A stretch of 33,268 bases of DNA from Dactylosporangium sucinum (GTDB taxonomy: Bacteria > Actinomycetota > Actinomycetes > Mycobacteriales > Micromonosporaceae), in NCBI RefSeq assembly GCF_014647515.1, contig NZ_BMPI01000102.1, forward strand, positions 1 through 33,268. The letters run 5' to 3'. Below are positions 8,100 through 21,656 of the stretch, in pieces. The position numbers were made by a program, and so were the translations under genes. The notes beneath the pieces were generated by a model. The model searched no databases, was not told the origin of the DNA, and saw only the letters and a list, made by a program, of their open reading frames with translations. Numbering within the stretch: the stretch's first letter is position 1; each line of letters opens with the position of its first letter.

Positions 8100-9422
8100 C
8101 TACTTTGCTTTGTCGAGGGCGTCCTGCGCCGCCTTCTGCGCGTCGGCCACCAGCGACCTGAGCTTCGCGTCGTCGACCTTGCCGGCCTGCAGCGAGGGGA
8201 TCGACTGCACGACGACGTTGAGCAGGGCGAGCTGCACCTGGCTCCACGCGCCGCTGAACGGGGTGCCGGCCGCCTTCGAGGCGGAGTCGACGATCGCCGC
8301 GAGCGCCGGGTCGGACTGCAGCTTCTTGGCCGCCGTCGCGTTCGTGGGCAGCTCGCCGAACGTCTTGTAGTACGACTCCTGCTGCTCGGGGCTGGTGAGC
8401 AGCTTGACCAGGGCGAGGGCCAGGTCCTTGTTCTTGGTGTACTTCGCGACGACCAGGTTGTCGCCGGAGAGGATGCTGGTGGCCGCCACGCCGTTGGACG
8501 CGGTGCTGGTCGCGCCGGGCGGGACGGTCGGCATGATCGCGTAGGCGTACTTCCCGGCGACCGACGACTTGTCCAGCGTCACCTTCGACGTGGCCGACAC
8601 CATCGGCAGGAACGCCGCCTTGCCCGCCCCGAACTCGGCGATGGCCTGGGCGTTCTTCCAGCCGACCGCGGCCGGGTTGACGACCTTGTCGGTGGCGAGC
8701 CAGCCGAGGTAGGTCTGGTAGGCCTTCAGCGTCGCCGGGTCGTCCAGCGCCGCCTTCTTGTCCTTGACCAGCGGGTTGCCGGCCTGGACGCTCATCGCCC
8801 AGATGAACTTCCACGGGTCGAAGCCGTCGGCGTAGGCGACGGCGAGGCCGTAGCGGCCGTTGCCGGTGTACTTCTTCGCCTGCTCCAGCAGCCCGTCCCA
8901 CGTGGTCGCGGGCTTGTCGGTGCCGAGGATCTCGGTGTTGTAGGCCATGACGAACGGCCGGCTGGTGAACGGGATGCCCACCTGGTGCTCGGCGTCGGGG
9001 CCGGAGATGCCCAGCGTGGCCGGCACGAAGGCGTCCTTGCCGCCGAGCTTCTTCCAGTCGTCGTCCTTGAGCTCGAGGAACGCGCCGGTCGCGTAGGCGG
9101 TCGGGGTGAACGTCGTGCCCAGCGAGTAGATGTCGGGGCCCTGGCCGGACAGCACGGCCGTCTGGATCTTCGTGAGCTCGTCGTTGGCCGAGGCGAAGGT
9201 CTCGAACTTCACCTCGGCGCCGGTCTGCGCCTTGAACTTGTCGTTGATCTCGGTGAACCAGGCGCGCTGCTGCTCGGGGTAGATGGTGTTGGCCTGGACC
9301 AGCACGTTGAGGGTCTTGCCGGCGCCGCTCGGGCCGTTGTTGCTGTCGGTGTCGTCTTTGCCGCAGCCGGCCGTGAGCAGGCTCAGGGCGCAGACCGCGG
9401 CGAGGATCCGTAAGCGCTTCAT
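8100..9422 (-). CDS. Extracellular sugar-binding lipoprotein of ABC importer
   Basis: 440 residues, solute-binding protein family 1. The lipoprotein signal is clear: MKRLRILA, then a hydrophobic core and lipobox LLTAGC with Cys20 as the lipidated residue. A flexible acidic/Gly linker follows, then two alpha/beta lobes. I start at the ATG 9420-9422; a longer in-frame extension to 9530 would put an unrelated leader before the signal peptide and cover the operator. GGGAGA lies upstream of this ATG. It is the first gene of the five-gene operon and so sets import specificity. The minus-strand promoter TTGCCA (9493-9498), 18-nt spacer, TAGCTT (9469-9474) has its -35 inside the LacI-type operator. 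The ligand is not predictable in detail; an alpha-galactoside is an inference from the nearby GH36 gene. Confidence 0.95.
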   Translation of the reverse strand: MKRLRILAAVCALSLLTAGCGKDDTDSNNGPSGAGKTLNVLVQANTIYPEQQRAWFTEINDKFKAQTGAEVKFETFASANDELTKIQTAVLSGQGPDIYSLGTTFTPTAYATGAFLELKDDDWKKLGGKDAFVPATLGISGPDAEHQVGIPFTSRPFVMAYNTEILGTDKPATTWDGLLEQAKKYTGNGRYGLAVAYADGFDPWKFIWAMSVQAGNPLVKDKKAALDDPATLKAYQTYLGWLATDKVVNPAAVGWKNAQAIAEFGAGKAAFLPMVSATSKVTLDKSSVAGKYAYAIMPTVPPGATSTASNGVAATSILSGDNLVVAKYTKNKDLALALVKLLTSPEQQESYYKTFGELPTNATAAKKLQSDPALAAIVDSASKAAGTPFSGAWSQVQLALLNVVVQSIPSLQAGKVDDAKLRSLVADAQKAAQDALDKAK

Positions 9423-9468
9423 GGAGGTGTCTCCCGGGGGTGTCGGAAGCACGGGGCGGATTGAGGCG

Positions 9469-9518
9469 AAGCTATCAACGCCTTTCGGACGATGGCAATC
9501 GTTTGCCACCGTTTGCCA
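9469..9518. promoter_or_regulatory. LacI-type operator and promoter of the sugar-import operon
   Basis: TGGCAATCGTTTGCCA (9493-9508) is a 16-bp inverted repeat with one mismatched pair and a central CG. A third half-site, TTGCCA, recurs at 9513-9518, exactly 10 bp after the second. On the minus strand the first half-site reads TTGCCA and serves as the -35, with TAGCTT (9469-9474) as -10 after 18 nt. On the plus strand CAAAAT (9517-9522) lies 6 nt before the regulator's ATG. A bound dimer would cover the operon -35 and sit against the regulator's own -10. Confidence 0.8.
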
Positions 9519-9528
9519 AAATGCCGCC

Positions 9529-10554
9529 ATGCCTCGCGCCCATCAGTTCGGCTCCGCGGACCGGCCGGTCACGATCAACGACATCGCCGCCGCCTGCGGG
9601 GTGGCCGCGTCGACCGTCTCGCGCGCGCTCAACAACCCCGGCCGGGTCAACCCGGCCACCCGGGAGCGGATCGAGGCGGCGGCGCGGGAGCTGCGGTACG
9701 TGCCGAACTCGCAGGCCCGCGCGCTCAGCTCCGGGCGCACCGGGGCGATCGCCGTACTGGTCAGCGACGTGACCAACCCGTTCTACTTCGGCGTGCTGCG
9801 CGGCACCCAGCAGCAGCTCAAGGCGGCCGGCTACGCGCAGCTGCTCATCGACACCGAGGACTCCGGCGAGCTGGAGGCGGAGCTGCTGCACAAGATGCGC
9901 CGGTCGCTCGACGGGGCGATCCTGGCCGCGTCGCGGCTGCCCGACAAGGCGCTCGCCAAGCTGGCCGAGGAGATCCCGCTCGTCACGATCAACCGCAACG
10001 TGCGCGGCGTGCCGAGCACGATCATCGACACGCCGGCCGGCATCCACCAGGCCGCCGAGCACCTGATCTCACTCGGCCACCGCCGGATCGCCTACGTGTC
10101 GGGCCCGGAGCGGTCGTGGCCGAACGAGGCCCGCTGGCGCGCGGCCCAGGACGTCGCCGCGCGGCACCGGCTCACCTTCACCCGGGTCGGGCCGTTCCCG
10201 TCGGGCCGCGGCTCGGGGCCAGCCGCCGCCGACGCGCTGCTGAACACCGGCGTGACCGCCTGCATCGTCTTCAACGACCTGCTCGCCATCGGGATCCTGC
10301 AGCGGCTGCGCGAGCGGCGGGTCCGGGTGCCCGAGGAGCTCAGCGTGGTCGGCTGCGACGACATCTTCGGCGCCGACTTCTGTCACCCGCCGCTCACCAC
10401 CCTGACGGCGCCGATCGAGCAGGCGGGCCGGGTGGCGGTATCGATGCTACTGTCACGATTGGACCGCACGACGGCCCCGACGGCGCGCCAGTCGGTGATG
10501 CTTCCGGTTCACCTTACCGTGCGTGGCTCCACGGGCCCGATTCTGTCATCGTGA
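9529..10554 (+). CDS. LacI-family transcriptional regulator
   Basis: 341 residues. The N-terminal helix-turn-helix and hinge are typical: TINDIAAACGVAASTVSRAL, then the minor-groove hinge around YVPNSQARAL. A periplasmic-binding-protein-like sugar sensor domain follows from about residue 70. It is transcribed divergently from the sugar-binding protein gene, across an operator of TGGCAA/TTGCCA half-sites, and most likely represses that operon and itself until sugar binds. I chose the ATG at 9529; a longer in-frame start at 9283 would run through the operator and the start of the divergent gene. There is no Shine-Dalgarno, and CAAAAT 6 nt upstream suggests a leaderless mRNA. Confidence 0.94.
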   Translation: MPRAHQFGSADRPVTINDIAAACGVAASTVSRALNNPGRVNPATRERIEAAARELRYVPNSQARALSSGRTGAIAVLVSDVTNPFYFGVLRGTQQQLKAAGYAQLLIDTEDSGELEAELLHKMRRSLDGAILAASRLPDKALAKLAEEIPLVTINRNVRGVPSTIIDTPAGIHQAAEHLISLGHRRIAYVSGPERSWPNEARWRAAQDVAARHRLTFTRVGPFPSGRGSGPAAADALLNTGVTACIVFNDLLAIGILQRLRERRVRVPEELSVVGCDDIFGADFCHPPLTTLTAPIEQAGRVAVSMLLSRLDRTTAPTARQSVMLPVHLTVRGSTGPILSS

Positions 10555-10611
10555 ACGTTGCCGTGTGCTGAACTCGACAGGTGCCGTTGTAGGTTTTTCA
10601 CAAGGATCGCT

Positions 10612-10644
10612 CCCGCCGGGTGGCGGGTCCAACAGTTCTGTTGG
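10612..10644 (+). promoter_or_regulatory. Two tandem hairpins in the leader of the carboxylase gene
   Basis: CCCGCC-GGGT-GGCGGG (10612-10627) is followed one nucleotide later by CCAACAG-TT-CTGTTGG (10629-10644); both stems are perfect. They lie 27 nt before the GTG of the carboxylase, just ahead of its GGGAGG ribosome site. The second is a 16-bp palindrome and could equally be a protein-binding site. A possible promoter is CTGAAC (10568-10573), 16 nt, TAGGTT (10590-10595), which would put both in the mRNA leader. The first hairpin might instead end the LacI transcript. Confidence 0.4.
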
Positions 10645-10671
10645 TGATTGCACCTCTGGGAGGCTTGCTCG

Positions 10672-16104
<5,433 letters not shown>

Positions 16105-16112
16105 GCCCGTCG

Positions 16113-16153
16113 AGCCCCGGTCGTCGCTGCGGCGCCGGCCGGGGCTTCGCCCC
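16113..16153. terminator. Hairpin terminator after the carboxylase gene
   Basis: AGCCCCGG (16113-16120) pairs with CCGGGGCT (16139-16146). An alternative tight hairpin GGGGC-TTC-GCCCC lies at 16141-16153. They begin 8 nt after the carboxylase stop and lack a T-tract. Confidence 0.5.
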
Positions 16154-16159
16154 ACCAGC

Positions 16160-16235
16160 CCGCGATCTTGGACTTGCGGTCCCGGATATGTCGGATATAC
16201 ACCCTAAATCCGGGACCACAACCCCAAGATCGCGG
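16160..16235. repeat. Long inverted repeat A (CGATCTTG family)
   Basis: Two 28-nt arms, 16160-16187 and 16208-16235, are reverse complements at 25 of 28 positions and flank a 20-nt AT-richer loop. It fills the gap between the convergent carboxylase and methyltransferase genes, ending 15 nt from the methyltransferase stop, and could end transcription from both sides. Its arm shares CGATCTTG, then .AC.TG., then GGT.CC with inverted repeat B at 19206-19283, so the two look like copies of one dispersed palindrome rather than unrelated terminators. Confidence 0.8.
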
Positions 16236-16250
16236 AGCGTTCGTGTGGCC

Positions 16251-17069
16251 TTACGGCTTGCGGGCCACCACGCCGTACATCGCGACGTCCTGGAGCGGCG
16301 GGCGGTCGGCCTCCGGGACGGGGTTGTGCCACTCCAGCACCGGGGCGATGCCCGGGTCGACGAGCTCCAGGCCCTCGAAGAAGCGGGCGATCTCGTCCTT
16401 CGACCGCGGCTGCGCGTCGACCTTGAGCCGGCCGGCGCGGATCTCGGCCTCGGCGTGGGCGCGGGCGGCCGGGTCGTTGAGGTCGGCGGTGCCGTGGGAC
16501 ATCACCAGGTAGCTGCCGGACGGCAGGGCGTCGACCATGCCCCGGACGATCTCATACGGCTTGTCGTGGTCGAACAGGAAGTGCACGATCGCGATCAGCA
16601 TCAGGGCGACCGGCTGGTCGAGGTCGAGCGTGCGGCGCAGGTCGGGGTGGCCCATGATGCCGGCCGGGTCGCGCAGGTCGGCGTCGATATACGCGGTGGC
16701 GCCCCGCGGGGTGCTCGTGAGCAGCGCGCGGGCGTGCGTGAGCACGATCGGGTCGTTGTCGACGTAGACGATCCGCGACTCGGGCGCGATCCCCTGGGCG
16801 ACCTCGTGGGTGTTGTCGGCCGTCGGGATGCCGGTGCCGATGTCGAGGAACTGCCGGACGCCCTGCTCCTCGGACAGGAAGCGGACCGCGCGACGCAGGA
16901 ACTGCCGGTTCTCCAGGGCCGTCGTGCGGATCGCCGGGTAGATGGCGGCGATCGCGTCGCCGGACTCACGATCGGCGGCGAAGTTGTCCTTGCCGCCGAG
17001 CCAGTAGTTGTACCGCCGGGCGGGGTGGGCGGTGGTCGTGTCGATCCGGTCGAGGTCGCCGTGGCTCAC
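16251..17069 (-). CDS. SAM-dependent methyltransferase, PF04672 family
   Basis: 272 residues of the actinobacteria-rich S-adenosyl methyltransferase family formerly called DUF574. The family hallmark RRYNYWLGGKDNFAADRE (19-36) is intact. The SAM-binding loop FLDIGTGIPTADNTHEVAQ lies at about 73-91, with the acidic residue for the ribose in VYVDNDP. The substrate of this family is largely unknown. The start is the GTG at 17067-17069; TAAGGT on the minus strand (17076-17081) lies exactly 6 nt upstream with no ribosome site, suggesting a leaderless mRNA. It is a single gene convergent with the carboxylase. Confidence 0.9.
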   Translation of the reverse strand: MSHGDLDRIDTTTAHPARRYNYWLGGKDNFAADRESGDAIAAIYPAIRTTALENRQFLRRAVRFLSEEQGVRQFLDIGTGIPTADNTHEVAQGIAPESRIVYVDNDPIVLTHARALLTSTPRGATAYIDADLRDPAGIMGHPDLRRTLDLDQPVALMLIAIVHFLFDHDKPYEIVRGMVDALPSGSYLVMSHGTADLNDPAARAHAEAEIRAGRLKVDAQPRSKDEIARFFEGLELVDPGIAPVLEWHNPVPEADRPPLQDVAMYGVVARKP

Positions 17070-17075
17070 GCGTAC

Positions 17076-17081
17076 ACCTTA
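17076..17081 (-). promoter_or_regulatory. -10 box for a leaderless methyltransferase mRNA
   Basis: TAAGGT on the minus strand fits TANNNT and ends 6 nt before the GTG at 17069. No Shine-Dalgarno is present. Confidence 0.55.
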
Positions 17082-17882
17082 TACAGCCCGATGGATGCAG
17101 CAGGTCCATCTGTCCGGCACGGCTTTCAGCGGGTGAGCCGGCCCAGCATCGCCGACGCGGCGAAAACGGCCAGGGCGGTCGCGCCGACGAGCACGCCCAG
17201 GTCCAGCCAGAGCCGCATGTGGGTGCCGATGAGCAGGCCGCGCAGCGCCTCCACCTCGTAGCTGAGCGGGTTGACGTGGTTGAGCACCTGCAGCCAGCCG
17301 GGCATCACCGAGACGGGATAGAGCGCGTTCGACGCGAAGAACAGCGGCATCATGATCGCCTGACCGATACCCATCATCCGGTCGCGCTTGAGCACCAGGC
17401 CGGCGAGGGTGATGGACAGGCAGCAGAAGAAGGCCGATCCGAGGACGAGGACGACGGCGGTGCCGAGCAGCCGCAGCGGGTTGACCGTGAAGGCGACGCC
17501 GAGCAGCGCCGCCAGTACCACCACGACCACCGCCTGGACGAGGGCCCGGATGCCGGCCGCGAACGCCTTCCCGGTCACCAGCGCCGCCCGAGGGGTCGGG
17601 GTGACCATGAGCTTGGCCAGGACGCCGGCGTCGCGTTCCCAGATGATGTGGATGCCGTAGAAGATCGAGACGAACAGCGCCGACTGGGCCAGGATGCCCG
17701 GCGCGAGAAAGTCGAGATACGGGATGCCGCCGGTCGGGATGGCCCGCAGGTGGGTGAACGTCTGACCGAAAATGATCAGCCAGAGCGCGGGCTGGATCGC
17801 GCGGGTGACGACCTCGGTGCGGTCCCGGCGCAGCTTCTGCAGCTCGACGAGGCACATCGCGACGACCCGCGTCCACAGGGTC

Positions 17883-18670
<788 letters not shown>

Positions 18671-18674
<4 letters not shown>

Positions 18675-19129
18675 CGCGCGCCTCCTTCCGTCTTTTCGAG
18701 CGCGCCGGCCAGGCGGTCGAGCACCGGCAGCGCGCCGGCCAGCACCCGCCGCTCGTCCTCGGTCAGCTCGGCGAGGGCCTTGGCGAGCAGTTCCCCGCGC
18801 GCGGCCCGCCAGGTGCGCAGCCGGTCGGCGGCGAGCGGCGTGAGGAACAGCCGGGCGGTCCGCCCGTCGCCGGGATCCCGCTCCCGCGTGAGCAGCCCGT
18901 CGCGGGTGAGCTGGTTGACGAGCGTGCTGACCGAGTTGCCGGCCAGGTGGAGCGCCTGCGCGGCGGCCCCGACACCGACCCCCGGGACCGCCTCGACATG
19001 CTTGAGTAGCTCCACCTGGCTGCCCGTGAACGGCGGCCGGGCCAACCCGGCCCGCAGGCGCCGCCGCAGCACCCGCCGCACGGCGTTGAGCCGCTCCGCG
19101 AGCCCGTCGGCAAGCCCCTGATGATCCAC
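18671..19129 (-). CDS. MarR-family repressor of the efflux operon
   Basis: 152 residues from the GTG at 19127-19129. Winged helix-turn-helix: GVGAAAQALHLAGNSVSTLV is the helix-turn-helix, and LLTRERDPGDGRTARLFLT is the wing with its DxR motif. It is first in an operon with the DrrA/DrrB-like genes, the usual arrangement for a drug-responsive autorepressor. The reading frame stays open to 19267, but the extra residues would run across the operator palindrome and an inverted repeat. TATAGT (minus, 19136-19141) ends exactly 6 nt before this GTG, so the mRNA is probably leaderless. Confidence 0.88.
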
Positions 19130-19135
19130 CCTTCC

Positions 19136-19166
19136 ACTATATACCTCGTTAGCAGAGCTAACGAGG
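19136..19166 (-). promoter_or_regulatory. MarR operator and promoter
   Basis: CCTCGTTAGC-AGA-GCTAACGAGG (19144-19166) is a perfect 10-3-10 inverted repeat. On the minus strand the -10 TATAGT (19136-19141) lies 2 nt downstream of it, so the operator fills the region up to and including the -35. A bound MarR dimer would block RNA polymerase. The operator lies upstream of its own cistron. Confidence 0.78.
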
Positions 19167-19205
19167 AGGTCGGGCCGGGGTGCGCCACGCGGGCCGCAAC
19201 CGTGC

Positions 19206-19283
19206 CGTCGATCTTGCACCTGTGGTGCCGCGACACTCCCAAGAGGTCCGGGTTTGTCAGGCACCACAGGTGCAAGATCGACG
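19206..19283. repeat. Long inverted repeat B (CGATCTTG family)
   Basis: Perfect 24-nt arms (19206-19229 and 19260-19283) flank a 30-nt loop. The arm begins CGTCGATCTTG and ends TGTGGTGCC. It lies 74 nt beyond the stop of the leftward YgjV-like gene and 39 nt upstream of the MarR operator, so it can act as a terminator isolating the two operons. The arm matches inverted repeat A at CGATCTTG, .AC.TG. and GGT.CC. Confidence 0.85.
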
Positions 19284-19345
19284 CGGAGGGGGGCGGGGGG
19301 GACAGCGGGGCGGTCCCGCGAGGGGGCCGGGCGGGGGGTGGGACG
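19284..19345 (+). other. G-run cluster, possible G-quadruplex
   Basis: The plus strand carries at least eight runs of three or more G in about 60 nt, including runs of six and seven, separated by one to seven nucleotides. This meets the usual G-quadruplex pattern several times. It lies between inverted repeat B and the stop of the YgjV-like gene, so that gene's mRNA would be C-rich here. Confidence 0.55.
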
Positions 19346-19357
19346 GCTGTGGTGGTG

Positions 19358-19990
19358 TCAGTCGGGCTGGAGGTCCGGGGACGGGAGGTCCAGGCGGTAG
19401 CGGTCGCCGTGCTTCTCGAAGCCCAACCGGCCGTAGTACGGCGCCACCATGCCCGGCGGGGTCAGGACCTGCCGGTAGCCGCGGGCCGTCAGCTGGCCCG
19501 ACCGGCGGAACACGAACTCCCCCGGCGACAGGTCACGGTAACGCGGCGTGACGTAGTCAAGGTCCACCTGGGCCACGCCGGCCGGCAACGGACGCAGGAG
19601 CAGGACGCCGACCACCTCGTCGCCGTAGAGCGTCACGAAGGCCTGACTGTCCGCAGCATAGGCAAAATCGGGGTTGAAGCGGGCGATGTCCGCCCAGTGG
19701 ACGCGCAGCACGTGGGCCAGGAAAGCGTCGTCCGGGGACACCTCCACCACCGCGTAGGTGTTCTCGTCGTGGCGGGTGCGCAGCATGCGGTACAGGTGCC
19801 AAGCATTGATCACGCACAGGACGGCGTTGAGGCCCACCATCGGCCACACCTGGACGGCCGAGTTGTAGGCGACGAGCACCAGCGAACCCGCCAGGTTCAG
19901 CCGGCGCAGCCTGAGCTGCCGGGTCTGCAGCAGCGACCACACGAGCAGGGCGGAGCCGGCCCAGCCCAACGCTTCCAGCCAGTACGTCAT
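19358..19990 (-). CDS. Membrane protein: YgjV-like N-terminus joined to a GNAT-like domain
   Basis: 210 residues. Residues 1-70 hold about three closely packed membrane helices (ALGWAGSALLVWSLLQ, LNLAGSLVLVAYNSAV, VGLNAVLCVINAWHLYRML), resembling the YgjV inner-membrane family. From about 80 the protein looks like an acetyltransferase: a hydrophobic strand with VVGVLLLRP, a conserved VDLDYVTPRYRDLSPGEFVF stretch, and the ending YYGRLGFEKHGDRY, close to the usual GNAT C-terminal Tyr/Gly/Phe motif. The usual acetyl-CoA loop RGxGxG is not obvious, so activity is uncertain. The ATG at 19988-19990 overlaps the MazG-like stop by 4 nt. The reading frame continues upstream but becomes a shadow of the MazG-like gene. 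Confidence 0.75.
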   Translation of the reverse strand: MTYWLEALGWAGSALLVWSLLQTRQLRLRRLNLAGSLVLVAYNSAVQVWPMVGLNAVLCVINAWHLYRMLRTRHDENTYAVVEVSPDDAFLAHVLRVHWADIARFNPDFAYAADSQAFVTLYGDEVVGVLLLRPLPAGVAQVDLDYVTPRYRDLSPGEFVFRRSGQLTARGYRQVLTPPGMVAPYYGRLGFEKHGDRYRLDLPSPDLQPD

Positions 19991-20313
19991 GATCGCCAGC
20001 CGCGGGTGAACACCACGTCGAGCTTGTCGGCGATCGCTCGCGGGAGGTCGATGCCCAGCGTGTGGGCCGTCACGAACGCGGTGATGACGACGTCCGCCAG
20101 TTCGGCCTCGACGTCGTCGAACGAACCGGAGCGGCGGGCCATCCCGTAGTGGCGGCGGACGGCGCCGACGAACTCGCCCACCTCCTCGGCGAGGGCGAGC
20201 GTCTGGCGCAGGTGCGGCGCCTCGGTGAAGCCGTTGGCGGTGAGGTGGCCGGCGATGTCGGCGGCCCGGGCGGGGAGGTCGCCAAGGTCGAAGTCTTTCA
20301 CAATGCACAGCAT
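19987..20313 (-). CDS. MazG-like nucleotide pyrophosphohydrolase domain protein
   Basis: 108 residues from the ATG at 20311-20313; an in-frame GTG at 20299-20301 would give 104. The all-alpha NTP-PPase motif is visible as EExxE (E43, E44, E47) in LALAEEVGEFVGA, and ExxD (E71, D74) in EAELADVVITAF; these acidic residues bind Mg. Such proteins hydrolyse nucleoside triphosphates, often damaged ones, to monophosphates. It is translationally coupled to the YgjV/GNAT-like gene (ATGA overlap) and diverges from the DUF4291 gene with only 24 nt between starts. Neither start has a clear ribosome site. Confidence 0.8.
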   Translation of the reverse strand: MLCIVKDFDLGDLPARAADIAGHLTANGFTEAPHLRQTLALAEEVGEFVGAVRRHYGMARRSGSFDDVEAELADVVITAFVTAHTLGIDLPRAIADKLDVVFTRGWRS

Positions 20314-20337
20314 GAACGACTCGCGCCGGGACTCGTG

Positions 20338-20898
20338 ATGGACGTCCCCAACCGCCAGGTCCGCGCCTGGCACACCGCCGGAACGATCCGTGTCTACCAG
20401 GCCTACTCCGCGTCGATCGCGGTCCCGGCCCTGGCCGCCGGCCGCTTCGTCGCCCCGTTCAAGCGCGACCGCATGACCTGGGTCAAGCCGTCGTTCCTGT
20501 GGATGATGTACCGCAGCGGCTGGGCCACGAAGCCCGGCCAGGAGGTCGTCCTGGCCGTCGAGCTGACCCACGCCGGCTTCGACTGGGCGCTCGCGGCGGC
20601 CTGCCCCAGCCACTACGAGCGGGGCGAGTTCGCCGACCGGAAGGAGTGGGCCGACCGGCTGCGCACGTCCCCGGTCCGCGTCCAGTGGGATCCCGAGCGC
20701 GACCTGCACCTCCAGCCGCTGCCGTACCGCTCGCTGCAGCTCGGCCTGAGCGGCGAGGCGGTCGACCGGTACGTCGACGAGTGGACGGTGTCGATCACCG
20801 ACGTCACGGACACGGCCCACCAGATCCGCGCCCTGCTGCGGTCCGGCCGCCGGGAGGCGGCCGCCGCGCTGCTGCCGCACGAGCCCGTCTACGGATGA
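20338..20898 (+). CDS. DUF4291 family protein
   Basis: 186 residues matching DUF4291: TIRVYQAYSASIA near the N-terminus, and the hallmark DRMTWVKPSFLWMMYRSGWA around residues 42-61. The role of the family is not established. The start is the ATG at 20338 with GGGA 6 nt upstream; a GTG at 20335 is adjacent and in frame. Its stop overlaps the ATG of the M23 peptidase gene by 4 nt. Confidence 0.85.
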   Translation: MDVPNRQVRAWHTAGTIRVYQAYSASIAVPALAAGRFVAPFKRDRMTWVKPSFLWMMYRSGWATKPGQEVVLAVELTHAGFDWALAAACPSHYERGEFADRKEWADRLRTSPVRVQWDPERDLHLQPLPYRSLQLGLSGEAVDRYVDEWTVSITDVTDTAHQIRALLRSGRREAAAALLPHEPVYG

Positions 20899-21578
20899 GC
20901 GGCCGGGAGGTCTACCGCCTGACGATGCTGTGCGTCATCGCCGCCTGCGTCCTCGTGTCGTACCTGGTGATCAGCCACCGCCTGGACGGCGGCGACGACG
21001 ACCCGAAGCCGGGGCCGCGACCGGCGTTCCAGCTGCCGTTCCCGTGCGGCGAGACGTGGCGGCTGACGACGTACCCGGGCCACGACGACTACGACATCGA
21101 CTTCTTCTTCGTCGGCGGCCCGAGCGCCGGCCGCGAGGTGCTCGCCTCGGCGGCCGGCAAGGTCGAGTGGGCCGGCTGGAACGGCACGCTCGCCGACGGC
21201 TCGGCGGCCCAGCCCGGCACCGTCGGCACGCGCGGCGGCCTGGGCTTCGGCGTGATCCTGGCGCACGGCGGCGGCTGGTTCACCTCCTACGGCCACCTGA
21301 ACACCTGGCCGGCGGTGCGGACCGGCGACGACGTGCAGCGGGGCCAGCTGCTCGGCCGGGTCGGCCGGACCGGCTCGACCCAGGTCGACCACCTGCACTA
21401 CGAGCAGCACGACGACAGCCGCGACCCGAAGCGCACCCGCGGGGTGGAGGACAAGGTCGAGTCGGTCTTCGACGGCGTGCCGTCGGGCATCACCAGCGAC
21501 GGCAGCGCCGGCACCGGCCCGCTGCGGGTCGCCGGCCCGGTCTCGCCGGACCAGCAGCGCACCAGCAGGAACTGCTGA
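20895..21578 (+). CDS. M23-family metallopeptidase, membrane-anchored
   Basis: 227 residues with one N-terminal membrane segment (LTMLCVIAACVLVSYLVI, 9-26) and an extracellular LytM/M23 domain. Zinc ligands are H63 and D67 in the HDDYD segment, and H168 in DHLHYE; H134 in SYGHLN and H166 are the other conserved His. All are present, so it should be an active peptidoglycan endopeptidase or a lysostaphin-like enzyme. The C-terminal tail (about 190-227) is Gly/Ser/Pro-rich. ATGA overlap with DUF4291 implies co-translation; I see no functional link between the two. Confidence 0.88.
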   Translation: MSGREVYRLTMLCVIAACVLVSYLVISHRLDGGDDDPKPGPRPAFQLPFPCGETWRLTTYPGHDDYDIDFFFVGGPSAGREVLASAAGKVEWAGWNGTLADGSAAQPGTVGTRGGLGFGVILAHGGGWFTSYGHLNTWPAVRTGDDVQRGQLLGRVGRTGSTQVDHLHYEQHDDSRDPKRTRGVEDKVESVFDGVPSGITSDGSAGTGPLRVAGPVSPDQQRTSRNC

Positions 21579-21585
21579 GCATCTA

Positions 21586-21602
21586 TTGACAGACATCTGT
21601 CA
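21586..21602 (+). promoter_or_regulatory. Palindrome over a TTGACA box upstream of the chitosanase
   Basis: TGACAGA-CA-TCTGTCA (21587-21602) is a perfect 7-2-7 inverted repeat. A consensus -35, TTGACA (21586-21591), overlaps its left arm. No -10 at 16-18 nt is convincing. A regulator bound here would cover the -35. It starts 8 nt after the M23 gene stop and 55 nt before the chitosanase start. Confidence 0.6.
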
Positions 21603-21656
21603 GGCAGGTTTCCTTTCTATTTGACCCCCCAGGTCACAACACCAAGGAGCCCGCCT

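Noticed and set aside
8100..9530. Binding protein of 476 residues starting at 9530
   Set aside because: The extension covers the promoter and operator and would bury the lipoprotein signal; the ATG at 9422 starts directly at the signal peptide.
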